Positions 46,951 to 58,283 of a stretch of 64,000 nucleotides of DNA are shown one piece after another (positions within the stretch are counted from its first letter, which is position 1; the number at the start of each line of letters is the position of its first letter). The stretch is from Hormiphora californensis. Its lineage: Eukaryota > Ctenophora > Tentaculata > Cydippida > Pleurobrachiidae. The stretch is from the NCBI GenBank assembly GCA_020137815.1, contig CM035352.1, positions 9,044,416-9,108,415 on the forward strand, read 5' to 3'. The notes below the pieces were generated by a model, which worked only from the letters and a program-made list of their open reading frames with translations, was not told where the DNA came from and did no database searches. A program made the translations under genes and the position numbers.

Positions 46951-49778
46951 TGCGTTTAACCGGGAACACTACCTCACTTCCCTTGCTAGACCTCCTGCCC
47001 TGCTAGCTATAATGCCTACCCACGAGCCCTACCTCCTTACCTACCTAGACTTTCTGCCTTGTTAGCTATATCGACCCATACCACCTCACTAAACCACTCC
47101 GTTAGACCACCTCATTAGTTAGCACTACCATGCTAAACCACCTGCCTAGTTAGCACTACCATGCTAAACCACCTGCACTGTCTTAGTTAGTACTGCCTTG
47201 CTAAATTACCTGTCTAACTAGCACTACCTTGTGAAACCCCCTGTCTAGCTAACTGTGTCCTGTGCAAGGCCAACTGAATTGCTAGCTACACCGACCGGTA
47301 CGCCCTATGTGTACTGTTACTTCCTTACACCCCATTTCCTTCCCGGGGGCCCTGTCTAATAGCCCTATCCTGAACTAAACCTGGGTTTTACTGAAACTTT
47401 TTAAGATACCTGATACTGTCTAAAACCGATATCCAACCGGCCTATTTTACTGAGACCCAGGTTGTAGAGACACACTTTATAACCTTCCCAGACCCACACC
47501 ACGTCTACTGCCCAGGAAGTAATTCAAACTATCATACGTACTTCCCTAACCAACTCTCAGCTACGGTTAATAATACGGCCCCACTGAACCGCCAATAACT
47601 TCCTATCTACCGAGCCATGTGTCTCTCTGGACTGCCCGAGTGTAAAGCTTAATTCAGATCTAGTAACCTCCTACCTAAATCCTAATCCCAATCCTAATCC
47701 TGATGAAACAATTGAATTGTCACTTAATTGATATCATGCTCTACATTGCCCCGCTTAATTATCATTAATTTTGCAAAGACTTTCACAACGCACCTTCTTC
47801 CTTTTCTAGGCCCACAGAATGAGTACATTAACCGTTAATCGTGTATTTAGACCGCCATTCGGGCCTTAACATCACCTGATACTGTTCTTCACGCCAAAAA
47901 GTAACCTAGGAACTGGTATACTGACTTCAATACAGTTCATGTCGCATCCGACTACTTACTCGACTACTGTGTAGAAGACTGGGCATGAGATCTATTCACT
48001 CACACCGCCTATTTATAGGACCTACCTTCCAGCCCGTTCCTACAGCCCTACTCCCTAGAGCCGCTTCACTACCAGCTTCCTGGCCGCACCACTGTCACCT
48101 AGCCCGTGTACTGTCATGTCCCACACCCTGATTGTGACAAGCCCCTACCCGGCTACCCCCACATGACGTATTCCAATTCTTTTTAGGAGAGAAACTTCAT
48201 TTTACCACGCCCAATTTTAATTACCCCCTCCAAATTATGTCGTGATGAAACTGTGTTCCTTGATCATGATATTTAAAAAGTCCGGGAACTTTACTCACAG
48301 ACTGCTACAGTTAGTGACATATTAGATTCTTAAACCGAAAAGAGGTGTCTGTGATATTTTCCCAACTTTTCCGATCACGCAACATCCCCCGCCCGAACAT
48401 TGTTGCACGCTACTCACCTTTGTAGCCCCAATGCAGCACCAAGGTTGATTTGCTGCCCAGAGTGTGTTACCGCAGCACTAGCCAAAATTTCTCTGAAATC
48501 GCAGCCCAAATTCTCTTTTCGACAGTAATTTTATAACACATAATAATAAATAAATCAATTGGTGTCATTGTTACCTCTCTCCTGGCTCAATCTCTGTCGC
48601 TGCGCAACTTTGATCTCGCCTGAGTGAGGTATCACTGTGTGTGCGGACCCCGGAGCCACCGGACACTATGTCTAACCTCAACCCACACCCCAACTCACAA
48701 CTCCACCCACCTCTCAACTCACATCTCAACTCACACCTCCAGCCCCTATTCCACTAACCTCGGACCCAAATACCAGCCCCAACCCGGCCCTTCTAAACGC
48801 GTATAGAGGTACAGCAAACTCTCGCCTCCGGTCTAACGGTCGAAGTTCGCTGTGAGTGATCTTAGCACTTGAGTCCGCACACTGTGTCAATGCCACCAAA
48901 CGATTCAATAAATCCGAGTAATAATACATTATACAACGTGAGCGATAGTTTGCCCTCCCATAACCTCCAAATCCCCTATTCAGCCTCATTCTTCCACCCA
49001 AACAATACCTAAATCTTTAAATTTAAACATTGCCAGCAACATTAGCCAATGTGGCTGCACACCTTACCCTAAAAAGACTGTCTTTTCCTTTCTAACACGT
49101 GCCTAACATGTACCAAATTTCGGTTCTTTCTGTTATACTATGCAAATTTTAGGAATGAATGAATGGGTGTCTTACCATTGCAGCATGACTCACGGCTGCC
49201 TCTGAACCAAATGGGAAACCTTTGCCCTAGAGTTTTGTGGGAATTTCTAAACATATATCAGCTGTGGGTTTAATATTAGTGTCTCCCGCCGGAGGGGTAC
49301 CAAAATAAGGCAACTGCTGGAGCAAGCAATGTTTGTTTATAAGTTAAAATTCCAAACCGGGTCCCCGTCTGTGCATCCTCCAGCTCCCATAATTAACCAT
49401 TAGCCTCACACCCCATATAAAAAGTCAAGCAGCAACAGGACAGGTCGCCAAGAGAGAAAAGAAAAGATTTGATGGCTTGGCGGCCGTCCTGCTACTACCC
49501 AGCCTTGTGTACCTGATTCTACAAGCATAAAAAATATCCACCGCCCATCAAAACCTATATTCCTATTTTAGTGATAAAATTACCAATACAAATGCGAGCA
49601 TACCTGCAAAGGTTGTAAATGAAAATCTGAGAATAAATTTCCTAACTAACTCCTGCTCCCTACTCAGCTCTCTCTCCGCCTAAATAATATAATGCAAAGC
49701 CCTCTCTCCGTAAAATTGAGCCCTCTACCGTTCCAAAAAGCATAGCCTGCATACAAATGTCAACTCAGATGCTGATAT

Positions 49779-49797
49779 CTGGTTCGTCGGACCATAA
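49779..49797 (-). other. candidate primer-binding site
   Basis: TTATGGTCCGACGAACCAG on the - strand immediately inside the 5' LTR. It contains the usual TGG; the matching tRNA is not identified. Confidence 0.4.
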
Positions 49798-51008
49798 TGT
49801 AGGACTGGGTGTGACCCCGAGAGACTGCAAGCTCTCAGTGAGAATGCCCATCTCTGTGTAGCCTGGGTAGGACTGTAAAAAACCCCAGTGTGACTAGGTC
49901 GTATGGTCACTGCTACACTCCTACCGGACTATCCATAGTCCGTACTCCAAAAGCTCCCGTATCCTTAGGATTTGTATTTGTATGCTTGCTAGAGGCTCTA
50001 AACCATAACACGGATATTGAGGGGCGTGAATCCCTTGCCTGCACGCAAACCAATTGTAAATAGTATAATCACATAAATAACAATTAAAAGCCCCAATAAT
50101 CTCTCTCACTCCACTCCTTTACATCACTCCTTTACTCCACTCCCCTGACTCTTCTCTGACACTCTCCTCTAACTCTCTCACTCTCATCTGACTATCTCCA
50201 TATCTCTCTCCCTCTCACGGCCCTATTATACTATATCCAAAGCCTGCCTGCCTATCCCAACAAACCCAAGCCCAATTCACAAGCACACTGAGACGACCCG
50301 CTCAGGTAGCGGTCTACTGACTAAGAGACCAATGCCCAGTATCGCCTGTCGGGGCAGACCCTCCGACAAATCTAGAGACCATGTTAAGCCCGTCTGATGA
50401 CCATGGCCTGATAGCCATGCAACGCTCCGACTTGAGCAAGCCCCAAGCAGAAGTGAAGATTTCTTCTTCTGCTCCCGAGTTTTGTTCCCATCGAAGGAGG
50501 GGAATTACCTCCGATCACGTGCCAAATCTGGCAACCCCAATTGGTAGATTACCGCGTGTGAAGGAGGGGAATTAGGAGCCCTATCCGAAGGATGGGAATT
50601 AGGAATAAGGTCACGTGACCTACATCTCCCTCATCCCTGGAACCTGTACGTGCCCGAATTTCATAGGTGCGCCACACACAATGCATTAAGATTCTAACTT
50701 TTATCCCAAGTGCACCTAATGGAATTTTCTATTAAATATAGCCCCTTTTAGTGAGAAATCTCATCAACCAGTGCTTTGTGTGGTTCTATAATGGTTCTCA
50801 GATGAGTTTCTCCTCTCTCTCCAACTCTCCCACGTCTCTCTCTATCCGAGCACTTTACAAACTAAATAAATAAAATATCGACGTCCATTATCACACACAA
50901 ACAACTCCGACCCATTTGTACCTAAATAATATAAAATAATAAAATATATTTGCCCCAAACAAACTGACAAACCTAAACACCCGTAACATGTAGATCTGCC
51001 GCTCTACA
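49798..51008 (-). repeat. 5' LTR
   Basis: 1211 bp, aligned throughout with 41929-43127. On the - strand an AT-rich TATATTTTATTATTTTATAT lies about 70 bp inside the outer end and could be promoter-like. Confidence 0.9.
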
Positions 51009-51403
51009 GGTTCAGAGTTAATTATGAAGTGGGTTCCAGGGGACTGCTTTACCTTCTCCTTCAGTTCAACAACAAGCTTTTTCCGTTCATTCCGTTCTTC
51101 TACTGTTCTATCAGGAGATATAAAGACTTTGCCAAACTTGTCGTTCCCTTTCAGCAGGGATTTCTTCGACAGGATTGAAATTTGAGCTTCTCAGCTCCTC
51201 AGCACGACTTTCACAGGTCTTGCCGATGAGGACTGCTTTCCCAAGCGCTCGGCGGATTGCACTTTCGGAGCCTGTTCAAGCTCACCAAAAAGAGACTTAA
51301 TTTGAGTTTCAAGCTTCTCACCATTTACATTGTCTTTCAACTCTTCCAATCCATGGATGATGATGTTACACCCACGGTCCTCCGATGCTGCCAAACGCTG
51401 GCG
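51009..51403 (-). pseudogene. LINE ORF1 fragment interrupted by a hAT element
   Basis: The - strand reads AASEDRGCNIIIHGLEELKD, EKLETQIKSLFGELEQAPKV, AERLGKQSSSARPVKVVLRS and, after a stop/frameshift, ERNERKKLVVELKEKVKQS, THFIINSEP: an RRM-like LINE ORF1 (GL.E..DE.VRLGK pattern). It is cut upstream by the hAT element at 51404 and downstream by the LTR element at 51008. Confidence 0.75.
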
Positions 51404-52388
51404 CAGGGACGGCGCTCGTGGGTGTCCGGGTGTCCGCGGACACCCAGACCAAAAAAACGGAGAGAGAAAAGAAGAAAAAATGGAAAAAAACAAAAAGAAT
51501 TTGAAAAAAATCGGTGAAAACTGCGAAATTTTGGATTTGCGCGCAGCCGGGTGTCCGGAGCTCTGCCGGACACCCAGGTTCACTGCGCGCACCTGTAACG
51601 CACGGCAGAGCATAAAGAGGGTTCTTCCGCGCGCCACAGTGCATTTTGACATGACCAGGGTGTCCGGTTCACCCAGAAAGTTGTGTGCGCGCGGATGAGT
51701 TATTTTTGTTGTGATCAGAAAACTTTCATCTTTTTTTCCATTTTTCACAAAAGGAGTTCAGAAATGCTTAAAATCGTTTAAAAACGCCTCAAAATGTCCG
51801 AAATTTTCGGGGGGCTTCGCCCCCTCAACCCCCACCGGGGCTTGCAGCCCCTGGACCCTGCCTGCGGGGGCTCTGCCCCCTACACCCCCCCCCGGGGCTG
51901 CGCCCCTGGACCCTGCTTGTGGGGGTAAGCGGTAAATACTCACTCGGTTCTTCACATTTTTTGGACATTTTTGGCCATAACTCAGCCATTTTTTGACCAA
52001 TTTGCAAAATCTTGTGCTCATTGGAAAGAGGACATTGAGACCTTTAAAATGAGCCCTAGAAAATGAAAATCGGCGCAAAATGCGCGGCGTTATGGCGTAA
52101 AATGCGCGTTTTCGCCATAGCGCCGCGCATTTTGCGCCGATTTTCATTTTCTAAAGCTCATTGGAAAGCTCTTAATGTCTTCTTTCCAATGAGCCCAAGA
52201 TTTTGCAAATTGGTCAAGAAATGGCTGAGTTATGGCCAAAAACGTCCAAAAAATGTGAAGAACCGAGTGAGTATTTACCGCTTACCGCTTGTGGGGGGTT
52301 TCACCCCCCACACCCCCTGACCGAGGCTGCCGCCCCTGGCCCCGGACACCCAGGAACTTGCTGGGCCCAAGGCCCAGCGCCGTCCCTG
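51404..52388. mobile_element. hAT-type non-autonomous element, copy 1 (contains a MITE)
   Basis: Termini CAGGGACGGCGCT / AGCGCCGTCCCTG match the hAT CAGNG rule. The 8-bp target duplication is CGCTGGCG (51396-51403 and 52389-52396). Without the MITE and its target copy it is about 613 bp. Subterminal palindromes GGGTGTCCGCGGACACCC. There is no transposase frame; the apparent ORFs are translations of GC-rich repeats. Confidence 0.93.
51924..52286. mobile_element. MULE-type MITE, copy 2
   Basis: Ends GGTAAGCGGTAAATACTCAC / GAGTATTTACCGCTTACC with a 9-bp target duplication GCTTGTGGG (51915-51923 and 52287-52295). The same family as 30988-31435: shared arms containing GGCCATAACTCAGCCATTT and GCCGATTTTCATTTTCT. 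The uninterrupted target is seen in the sister hAT copy at about 53269. Confidence 0.94.
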
Positions 52389-52760
52389 CGCTGGCGCAGC
52401 GTGGGATAAGGCAACGCTTTTCAACCCTAACAGCAATCCGACACCGGGGTCTCAGATAATAAACGCACACCACGATCGGTCACAGGGTGAACCTGCAAAG
52501 TGGTACAACACCGAAGTGTTCAACCCTAACTCTAAAAACCAAACACGCTGCAGCGGCGGAATTTTTCAAAGTTCACGAGCGCGAGCGTAAAAACGGTGCG
52601 CGCGCATGCGCGGCGTTGATTATGGTTTTGCGCGTGTCAATTCGCGCGCAAAATCACTGACAGAATTTTATTTTATTTTCATATGTTGGCCGCCACCCCC
52701 CCCAAAAAAAATTTTCATAAAAAAATCTTGGTTGCAAAAAAATCTTGGTTGCATATCAAC
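52389..52760. other. spacer between hAT copies
   Basis: No gene. The - strand begins with continuing LINE ORF1-like sequence (GTTGAAAAGCGTTGCCTTATCCC), which recurs on the + strand near 53765 as TTGAAAAGCGCTGCCTTATCCC. The remainder is rich in CGCGCG. Confidence 0.5.
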
Positions 52761-53369
52761 CAGGGACGGCGCTCGTGGGTGTCCGGGTGTCCGCGGACAC
52801 CCAGACCAAAAAGACGGAGAGAGAAAAGAAGAAAAAATGAAAAAAAACAAAAAGAATTTGAAAAAAATCGGTGAAATCTGCGAAATTTTGGATTGCGCGC
52901 AGCCGGGTGTCCGGAGCTCTGCCGGACACCCAGGTTCACTGCGCGCACCTGTAACGCACGGCAGAGCATAAAGAGGGTTCTTCCGCACGCCACAGTGCAT
53001 TTTGACATGACCAGGGTGTCCGGTTCACCCAGAAAGGTGTGTGCGCGCGGATGATTTTTTCTTGTGATCAGAAAACTTTCATCTTTTTTTTCTATTTTTC
53101 ACAAAAGGAGTTCAGAAATGCTTAAAATCGTTTAAAAACGCCTCAAAATGTCCGAAATTTTCGGGGGGCTTCGCCCCCTCAACCCCCACCGGGGCTTGCA
53201 GCCCCTGGACCCTGCCTGCGGGGGCTCTGCCCCCTACACCCCCGCCGGGGCTGCGCCCCTGGACCCTGCTTGTGGGGGGTTTCACCCCCCACACCCCCTG
53301 ACCGAGGCTGCCGCCCCTGGCCCCGGACACCCAGGGACTTGCTGGGCCGAAGGCCCAGCGCCGTCCCTG
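52761..53369. mobile_element. hAT-type non-autonomous element, copy 2
   Basis: 609 bp, the same ends as copy 1, with a perfect 8-bp target duplication ATATCAAC (52753-52760 and 53370-53377). Nearly identical to copy 1 across its length, so both moved recently. Confidence 0.94.
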
Positions 53370-53377
53370 ATATCAAC

Positions 53378-53697
53378 ACGCCCATTGATCAACTCTACCG
53401 AAGGAATGAGTCAAGCAAAAAGCAATCATACGGTAAACGGGTTCGAGAAGTTGAAGGAGGGACATTTTCTCCATTGGTCATGAACACAGCGGGTGGGATA
53501 GCTAATGAGTTTCACAAAGTCTTGAAGACACTCTCATCCCGAATCTCAACAAGAACAGGAGAACCGTACGCTGAAGTGATGGCTCACCTCAGAACGAGGT
53601 TACGGTTCTCATTACTGAGGACATGCCTCATAGCCTTGAGAGGAAATCGGAGGAAGATCGCCATCGCCAACCTAGCCTGCACTGAGCTTGTTACGTG
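53378..53697 (+). pseudogene. retroelement-associated C-terminal fragment
   Basis: Open frame INTPIDQLYRRNESSKKQSY, FSPLVMNTAGGIANEFHKVL, YAEVMAHLRTRLRFSLLRTC, LIALRGNRRKIAIANLACTE. The GG-A-E-F..L and W/H-LR-RL-FSLLR-..LRG pattern resembles a C-terminal domain that I associate with invertebrate retroelements. It is fused by the hAT insertion to unrelated DNA on the left. The exact family is not established. Confidence 0.5.
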
Positions 53698-53946
53698 AAG
53701 TGAATAAGAAGAGGATAAGAAGAATTATCAAGACCGTGAATTAATTAATTTATTGTTGCAACTTGAAAAGCGCTGCCTTATCCCGCGCAGCAGCGTTTGC
53801 CAAGGTTGCAACGGGGCGGTGCAAAGTTAAAATCTGGCCAGCGTTATAATGTCCATTTTATTTCAACTGTTCACCCCCCAAAGTCGTGCGCGGAATTGTT
53901 TTAGACACAGAATTGTGTTAGACACATAATAGAATATAAGATCTGT

Positions 53947-54231
53947 ATGATGGTATACAAATCCCTGAATAATGGGACGCCTGGATACATATCAGAAATG
54001 CTGCAAAGACGGAAACAAAAACCGATGAGTTTAAGAGTCGACTGTGACACGACAAGACTGGAAGAGGTACACAGTAACTACAACTACAAAACCACTGAGA
54101 GAGCTTTTAGTATAGCTGCTCCGAGGATCTGGAATCGCCTACCTAAAGAAATTCGAACCACGGAAACCTTGCCGATGTTTAAAAAGGCCTTGAAAACCCA
54201 TATGTTTACTTTGGCTTATGGACCTGAATAA
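53947..54231 (+). pseudogene. CR1/L2-like LINE ORF2 C-terminal fragment
   Basis: MMVYKSLNNGTPGYISEMLQ, TTERAFSIAAPRIWNRLPKE, IRTTETLPMFKKALKTHMF: the terminal LWN-LP-IR...FK..LKTHLF block of CR1/L2 reverse transcriptases. The RT core is absent. Confidence 0.85.
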
Positions 54232-54409
54232 ACCTCACTCGGCATTATATCAGCACCACACCATCTTCCCGGCACAAATCTACCCGCACCATTTCCTGGG
54301 CACCCAGCCCAGTTAACTTCACAGTAAATCCGCTGTTGTCCCCCAGGCTCCAGCTCCGCACATAAACGCTTCATTATTCCTTGCCTATACTATTCCTTGC
54401 ATGCGGTTC

Positions 54410-55070
54410 TAAATCTGATCCTGTTTCACAACTTTTGGGAAATAGATCCCTCCCTTGGCCTTACCTGGTTCGTTCCTGAGTTTCCAGACCCACACTCCAG
54501 CTCCCTTATATCCCACCTATGACCTGCTGTCTAAATCCTACATCATTCCTTCCTGGAACTAAATAGTCTGCCTCCCTGTCCTTACATGGTTCGCTCCTGG
54601 GCTCTCGTGTCCTGTCTGCTGTCTCTCGCTATCACTGCCACCACGCCCTACTTCCAGACCCGCACTCCAGCTCCCCTATATCCCACCTATGACCTGCTTT
54701 CTCAATCCTACATCATTTCTTCCTGGAACTAAATAGTCTACCTCCCTGTCCTTACCTGGTTCGTACCTAGGTTCTCGTGTCCTGTCTGCTGTCTCTCGCT
54801 ACCATTGCCACCACGCCCTACTTCCAGACCCACACTCTAGCTCCCCTATATCCCACCTATGACCTGCTTTCTCAATCCTACATCATTTCTTCCTGGAACT
54901 AAATAGTCTACCTCCCTGTCCTTACCTGCTTCGTTCCTGGGTTCCCCGTGTCCTGGGTGCTGTCTCTTCTTCCAGACCCTCTCTCCAGCTCCCTTACATC
55001 CCACCTATGACCTACTGTCTCTATTCTGCACCATTCCTTCCTATATTCCTTCCTGCATCCCTTCCTACTT
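54410..55070 (+). repeat. 170-bp tandem repeat, about four copies
   Basis: CCAGACCCACACTCCAGCTC recurs at 54484, 54654, 54824 and, more diverged, 54972. Each unit contains TATCCCACCTATGACCTGCT and AACTAAATAGTCTACCTCCC. No ORF. Confidence 0.92.
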
Positions 55071-55869
55071 TCTACACCATTCCTTCCTACATCTACCTGA
55101 GACTTAGTAGAGGGACCACCCATGACTGAGTCAATGAGTTAATATTTTCAAGTGTGCATTTTGTGTAAATTGTTAACATTTTCTGGCCTCTGAGTTGTTT
55201 AGCAGAGTTTGAGTAGCTGAGGTTCCAGACTGGCTGAGTTTTATGCCGAAGAATGAAGAAAGAAGACCCATACATACCGTTTTAAACGTTTTCTCGATAA
55301 AAACTAGTCAAGGACTCTTCAGTGAGTGTGTGTTTGAAAGACAGCTAATTTATTATTTATTACCGAATCTGTGCGCATGTTTTTGTGATTGTTTGTTTGT
55401 CTGTGAATGTGTTTGTAAGTGTGTTAGCATGTTTTTGTATTAACCGTTTTGTATTGACTGTTATGTTGATGTTGTGTTTTTGCGTCTGTGACTTTGTGTA
55501 TTCTGTTTAATCTGTTTTTATGTTTGTCTGCTTGTTTTGTTAGTTCATTACCTTGTTTTCTATAACCCCTTGTTCCTCGTATTTTGTGCATCTAATGCTA
55601 CTAGGATGTGTATCACTGTCTCTAAGTATTGTTTAAACCGCTTTAGGAAACCGCTGATGTGAACTGTATAGTTTCACCTCTCAGCCTTGTATCACTTTTA
55701 TTGGTGTATGGTGTAAGAGCGGGACGAAGTTATATCTTATTTGAGTGACTTTGTGATAAATTGTGCGTAAACTTAAACTTAAACTTTTGCGCGTTTATCA
55801 CATGTTAACGTGTAGCGCGCGCAGCGTAAATTAAAATATCGCACGCGCACGAGTTGAGGGGTGAACAGT
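55071..55869. other. no gene seen
   Basis: TG-rich, AT-rich unique sequence (repeated TGTTTGTNTGTG motifs at 55380-55560). Short frames at 55093-55443 have no family features. Confidence 0.4.
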
Positions 55870-55877
55870 TGAATAAA

Positions 55878-56112
55878 AATGGACTTTAGTCTGATTTTTA
55901 ATAACTGTCGTTTTTTTAGAGTTTTTAAATTTCTTAAAATGACCATAAGTTCGGTTCCTGATGAGATAGAGACTTGAAATTTGGAGGTTATGAAGATCCT
56001 GGTAAGTTCTTCCGAACCTCCAAATTTCAAGTCTCTATCTTATCAGGAACCGGAGATATGACAAACTTTGTTATTTTTGAGAAACGACAGTTATTTAAAA
56101 TCCGACTTAAAA
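55878..56112. mobile_element. inverted-repeat MITE-like sequence
   Basis: The left arm (TCTGATTTTTAATAACTGTC ... GAGATAGAGACTTGAAATTT) is repeated in inverse orientation on the right (AAATTTCAAGTCTCTATCTT ... GACAGTTATTTAAAATCCGA) around a centre near 56000, with arms of about 110 bp. No coding capacity. Confidence 0.8.
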
Positions 56113-56707
56113 TCTGGGTGCTTGGTGAGTGCTGACAAACGGTTTTTAGGATTAGGACTAATTGCTGAAGTAGGGTTTGGGTTGGGGTTAGGCCTTGACA
56201 TTTCCTAACAGATAAACTTTGAATTAGCCAAAACGGTTCAGTGGTTTGGCGGTTAGAGCCATTTTAGTGAATCAACTTTTTTGGCAGCGTGCACCTGTAA
56301 AAAGGTCACCCGAACATCCAGATCGTAACGGGGCCCTTAAAATTGCTAACAATTCATCGATTTTGGCGGTCGATACGGGTTAGGGATTCCCGTTAGTGTC
56401 TGGTTTGGGTTTGGTTTGGGGTTATCGGTTAGTGCTATCGATTGTCTATCAGATACCGTTTAGTTTACTCAATTTGGTCATGTGGTTGCGGGGCTAGCCG
56501 TTTAAAAAAGTCGGTCTAGAAAATAAAAGTGTACTCTTTTTGGTAGAGCGTACCTGTAAACAGGCTGCAAGACACCCAGATTAATCACGCCCGGTTGCAA
56601 CTTCCAAAATTCGGAAAATTTCTGACGTAAATGTTCACAGCGTAACGAGTTTTGACCAATCATTGCGAAGATTAAGTTAAACTTTTCCTATCAGAAGATA
56701 TAGTTCA

Positions 56708-57003
56708 ATGAAAAGCGTCAGAAAGCCAGCTAAGAACTCTGAGAACCTTTCCACTGAGATACCAGAGGGTGTTGGTGTATCACAGGACAGTATTTCATTC
56801 AAATGTAAGGGCTGTGGAAAATCAGGTTATCACCCTCTTGAATCAGGGTACCGACTTGTTAAAACAGCCATGTTGGTGGAAGCTGCAACCCAAACTAGGG
56901 ATGGCTCAATGCTCCCTGAGATACGAGTTGAGGATGCTGGGGTTGTGGAGAGTTTGGGACTTTTGGATCCTATAAACGTAGAAAAAGAGGCCCTATCAAC
57001 GGT
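56708..57003 (+). CDS. probable N-terminal exon of the C2H2 gene
   Basis: Frame MKSVRKPAKNSENLSTEIPE with a C-x2-C knuckle (FKCKGCGKSGYHPLESGYRL) and a moderately acidic stretch (LPEIRVEDAGVVESLGLLDP). The coding character is lost after about 57000, where a GTGACT donor candidate stands. A short exon near 57171-57200 could encode DDCSDSDEEETG. The joins to the zinc-finger exon are not resolved, so membership of this gene is inferred from distance and strand. Confidence 0.4.
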
Positions 57004-57553
57004 GACTCCCCTCCTACTACTTATTTTCGTGCATTGTAGTTGTGTCTTCGGATGGTTAGTTTTGCAGGGGGAGGAAATATCAAAGACGAAAAGCCGATTA
57101 ATGATTTTTAGTTAGTTTTTATTTCCTGTACAGTGTAATAGATTCTAAATCTTCCTATTATTTTCAGATGATTGTTCTGACTCAGATGAAGAGGAAACTG
57201 GTATGAGGATGAGGATGGTAGCTTTGAGATGAAATGATTATAATATTGACCTCTGAATCATTCTGGTGAAGAAGATGCTCAGCCTTGTTCTACCCAAAAT
57301 ATCACACCTCCAAACCTTTGCCAGATTCACACACCAATCCAATCAATTATCAATCCATATTGCATCTTGTATATCTTAAACCAAATCTACAACATTTCCA
57401 TACCAAACAGGCTAATTATTCTCCGATCAAATTCTTTGGTTAACTCTTTTTCGGACTCTTCCAGTTTATCGGTCAAAGCCAGATTCAATTTTCTCGACAG
57501 AACTTCTTCTGATGACATAACCAACTGATAGTGATAATCGTTTCCAGTGTAAA

Positions 57554-58231
57554 ATGAGGGGGTGCTCTGTTGTAAAACTTAGAGAAAATGAACTGTTTGA
57601 GCACGTTAGAATTGATCATGCAGATAGGAAATATCGGTGTAAAGTTTGTCCTATGGCATGCAAAAAGTCCAGTCATCTTGCTCAGCACATTCTGATTCAC
57701 AGTGGAGATAAACCTCACCAATGTGACGAATGTGGAATGAAATTTGCACAAAAAGGTGTTTTAATGCAACATCGTCTTTCTGTCCACTGTGATCCTAATA
57801 AAAAGATTGTTGCTTGCCGACTCAAAGGTTGTGGATTGAGATTACCCAAAAATGAGTTGTACGAGCACATTAGGACTACACATCCGAAAGAAAAGTTCCA
57901 GTGTGATGTTTGTCCTATAAGTTTCAAAACACCGACACAACTGTCCGTACACAAGCGGAAACATGATAAAAATAAACCATACAAATGTGATATTTGTGAT
58001 AAGAGATTTACTCAATACGGTTCTCTTAAAAATCATCTTAATTTACATACCGGGAAGCTTCCATTCAAATGTGATGTGTGTGGTAAAGGTTTTGCTCAAC
58101 CAGTTTCTATCAAGAGGCATATGAGGACACACACTGGTGAGAAACCTTTTGCTTGCTCTCACTGTGGGAAATATTTTGCCTCATCTTCAAATAGAAAATG
58201 TCACGAAGTTTCCTGTTCTGTGATAGAGTAA
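57554..58231 (+). CDS. C2H2 zinc-finger protein, seven to eight fingers
   Basis: Fingers in order: CKMRGCSVVKLRENELFEHV (first Cys at 57548, just upstream of the internal ATG), CKVCPMACKKSSHLAQHILI, CDECGMKFAQKGVLMQHRLS, CRLKGCGLRLPKNELYEHIR, CDVCPISFKTPTQLSVHKRK, CDICDKRFTQYGSLKNHLNL, CDVCGKGFAQPVSIKRHMRT, and a last one ending CHEVSC (C2HC-like). TGEKPF linkers join the last two. Fingers 1 and 4 share an unusual C-x4-C spacing with x4 around a Gly, suggesting internal duplication. Probably a nuclear DNA-binding factor; the target is unknown. The stop TAA is at 58229-58231. The exon extends upstream of 57554, where the frame reads DSDNRFQC. Confidence 0.85.
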   Translation: MRGCSVVKLRENELFEHVRIDHADRKYRCKVCPMACKKSSHLAQHILIHSGDKPHQCDECGMKFAQKGVLMQHRLSVHCDPNKKIVACRLKGCGLRLPKNELYEHIRTTHPKEKFQCDVCPISFKTPTQLSVHKRKHDKNKPYKCDICDKRFTQYGSLKNHLNLHTGKLPFKCDVCGKGFAQPVSIKRHMRTHTGEKPFACSHCGKYFASSSNRKCHEVSCSVIE

Positions 58232-58283
58232 TAGTTAAAGTGAGAGTGGACCAACACAGAATTGGACCAGATTGTTAGAACTA

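Larger units (their letters stand above)
43128..49797 (-). other. internal region of the LTR element, essentially non-coding
   Basis: 6.67 kb with only short frames on both strands. It includes the 191-aa frame, a paired 64-nt structured motif (45684 and 45845) and a minisatellite (46490-46950). The remainder is C/T-rich on the + strand with no similarity I can name. Confidence 0.7.
41929..51008 (-). mobile_element. 9.1-kb non-autonomous LTR retrotransposon (LARD-like)
   Basis: Two direct repeats of 1.2 kb bound 6.67 kb of internal DNA. The LTR ends are TGTAG...CTACA. On the - strand a purine-rich tract (GTTTAGGGGGGGTGGG) directly precedes the LTR at lower coordinates, which makes that the 3' LTR; after the other LTR comes TTATGGTCCGACGAACCAG, a candidate primer-binding site. 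No gag, protease, RT, RNase H or integrase is recognisable. The longest frame is 191 aa. Flanks give AACC/AAGC, a 4-bp target duplication with one mismatch. This fits a large retrotransposon derivative mobilised in trans. Confidence 0.82.

Noticed and set aside
48624..48806. His/Thr/Ser-rich 60-aa ORF in the LTR element
   Set aside because: It comes from a short CAACTCACA repeat and has no homology I recognise.
50390..50450. Hammerhead ribozyme in the LTR (CTGATGA at about 50393)
   Set aside because: The required GAAA after stem II is missing, and the other LTR has CCGATGA, so the core is not conserved.
51257..53483. Several overlapping + and - strand ORFs of 60-140 aa
   Set aside because: They run across hAT and MITE boundaries and are mostly translations of palindromic GC-rich element sequence; no protein family.
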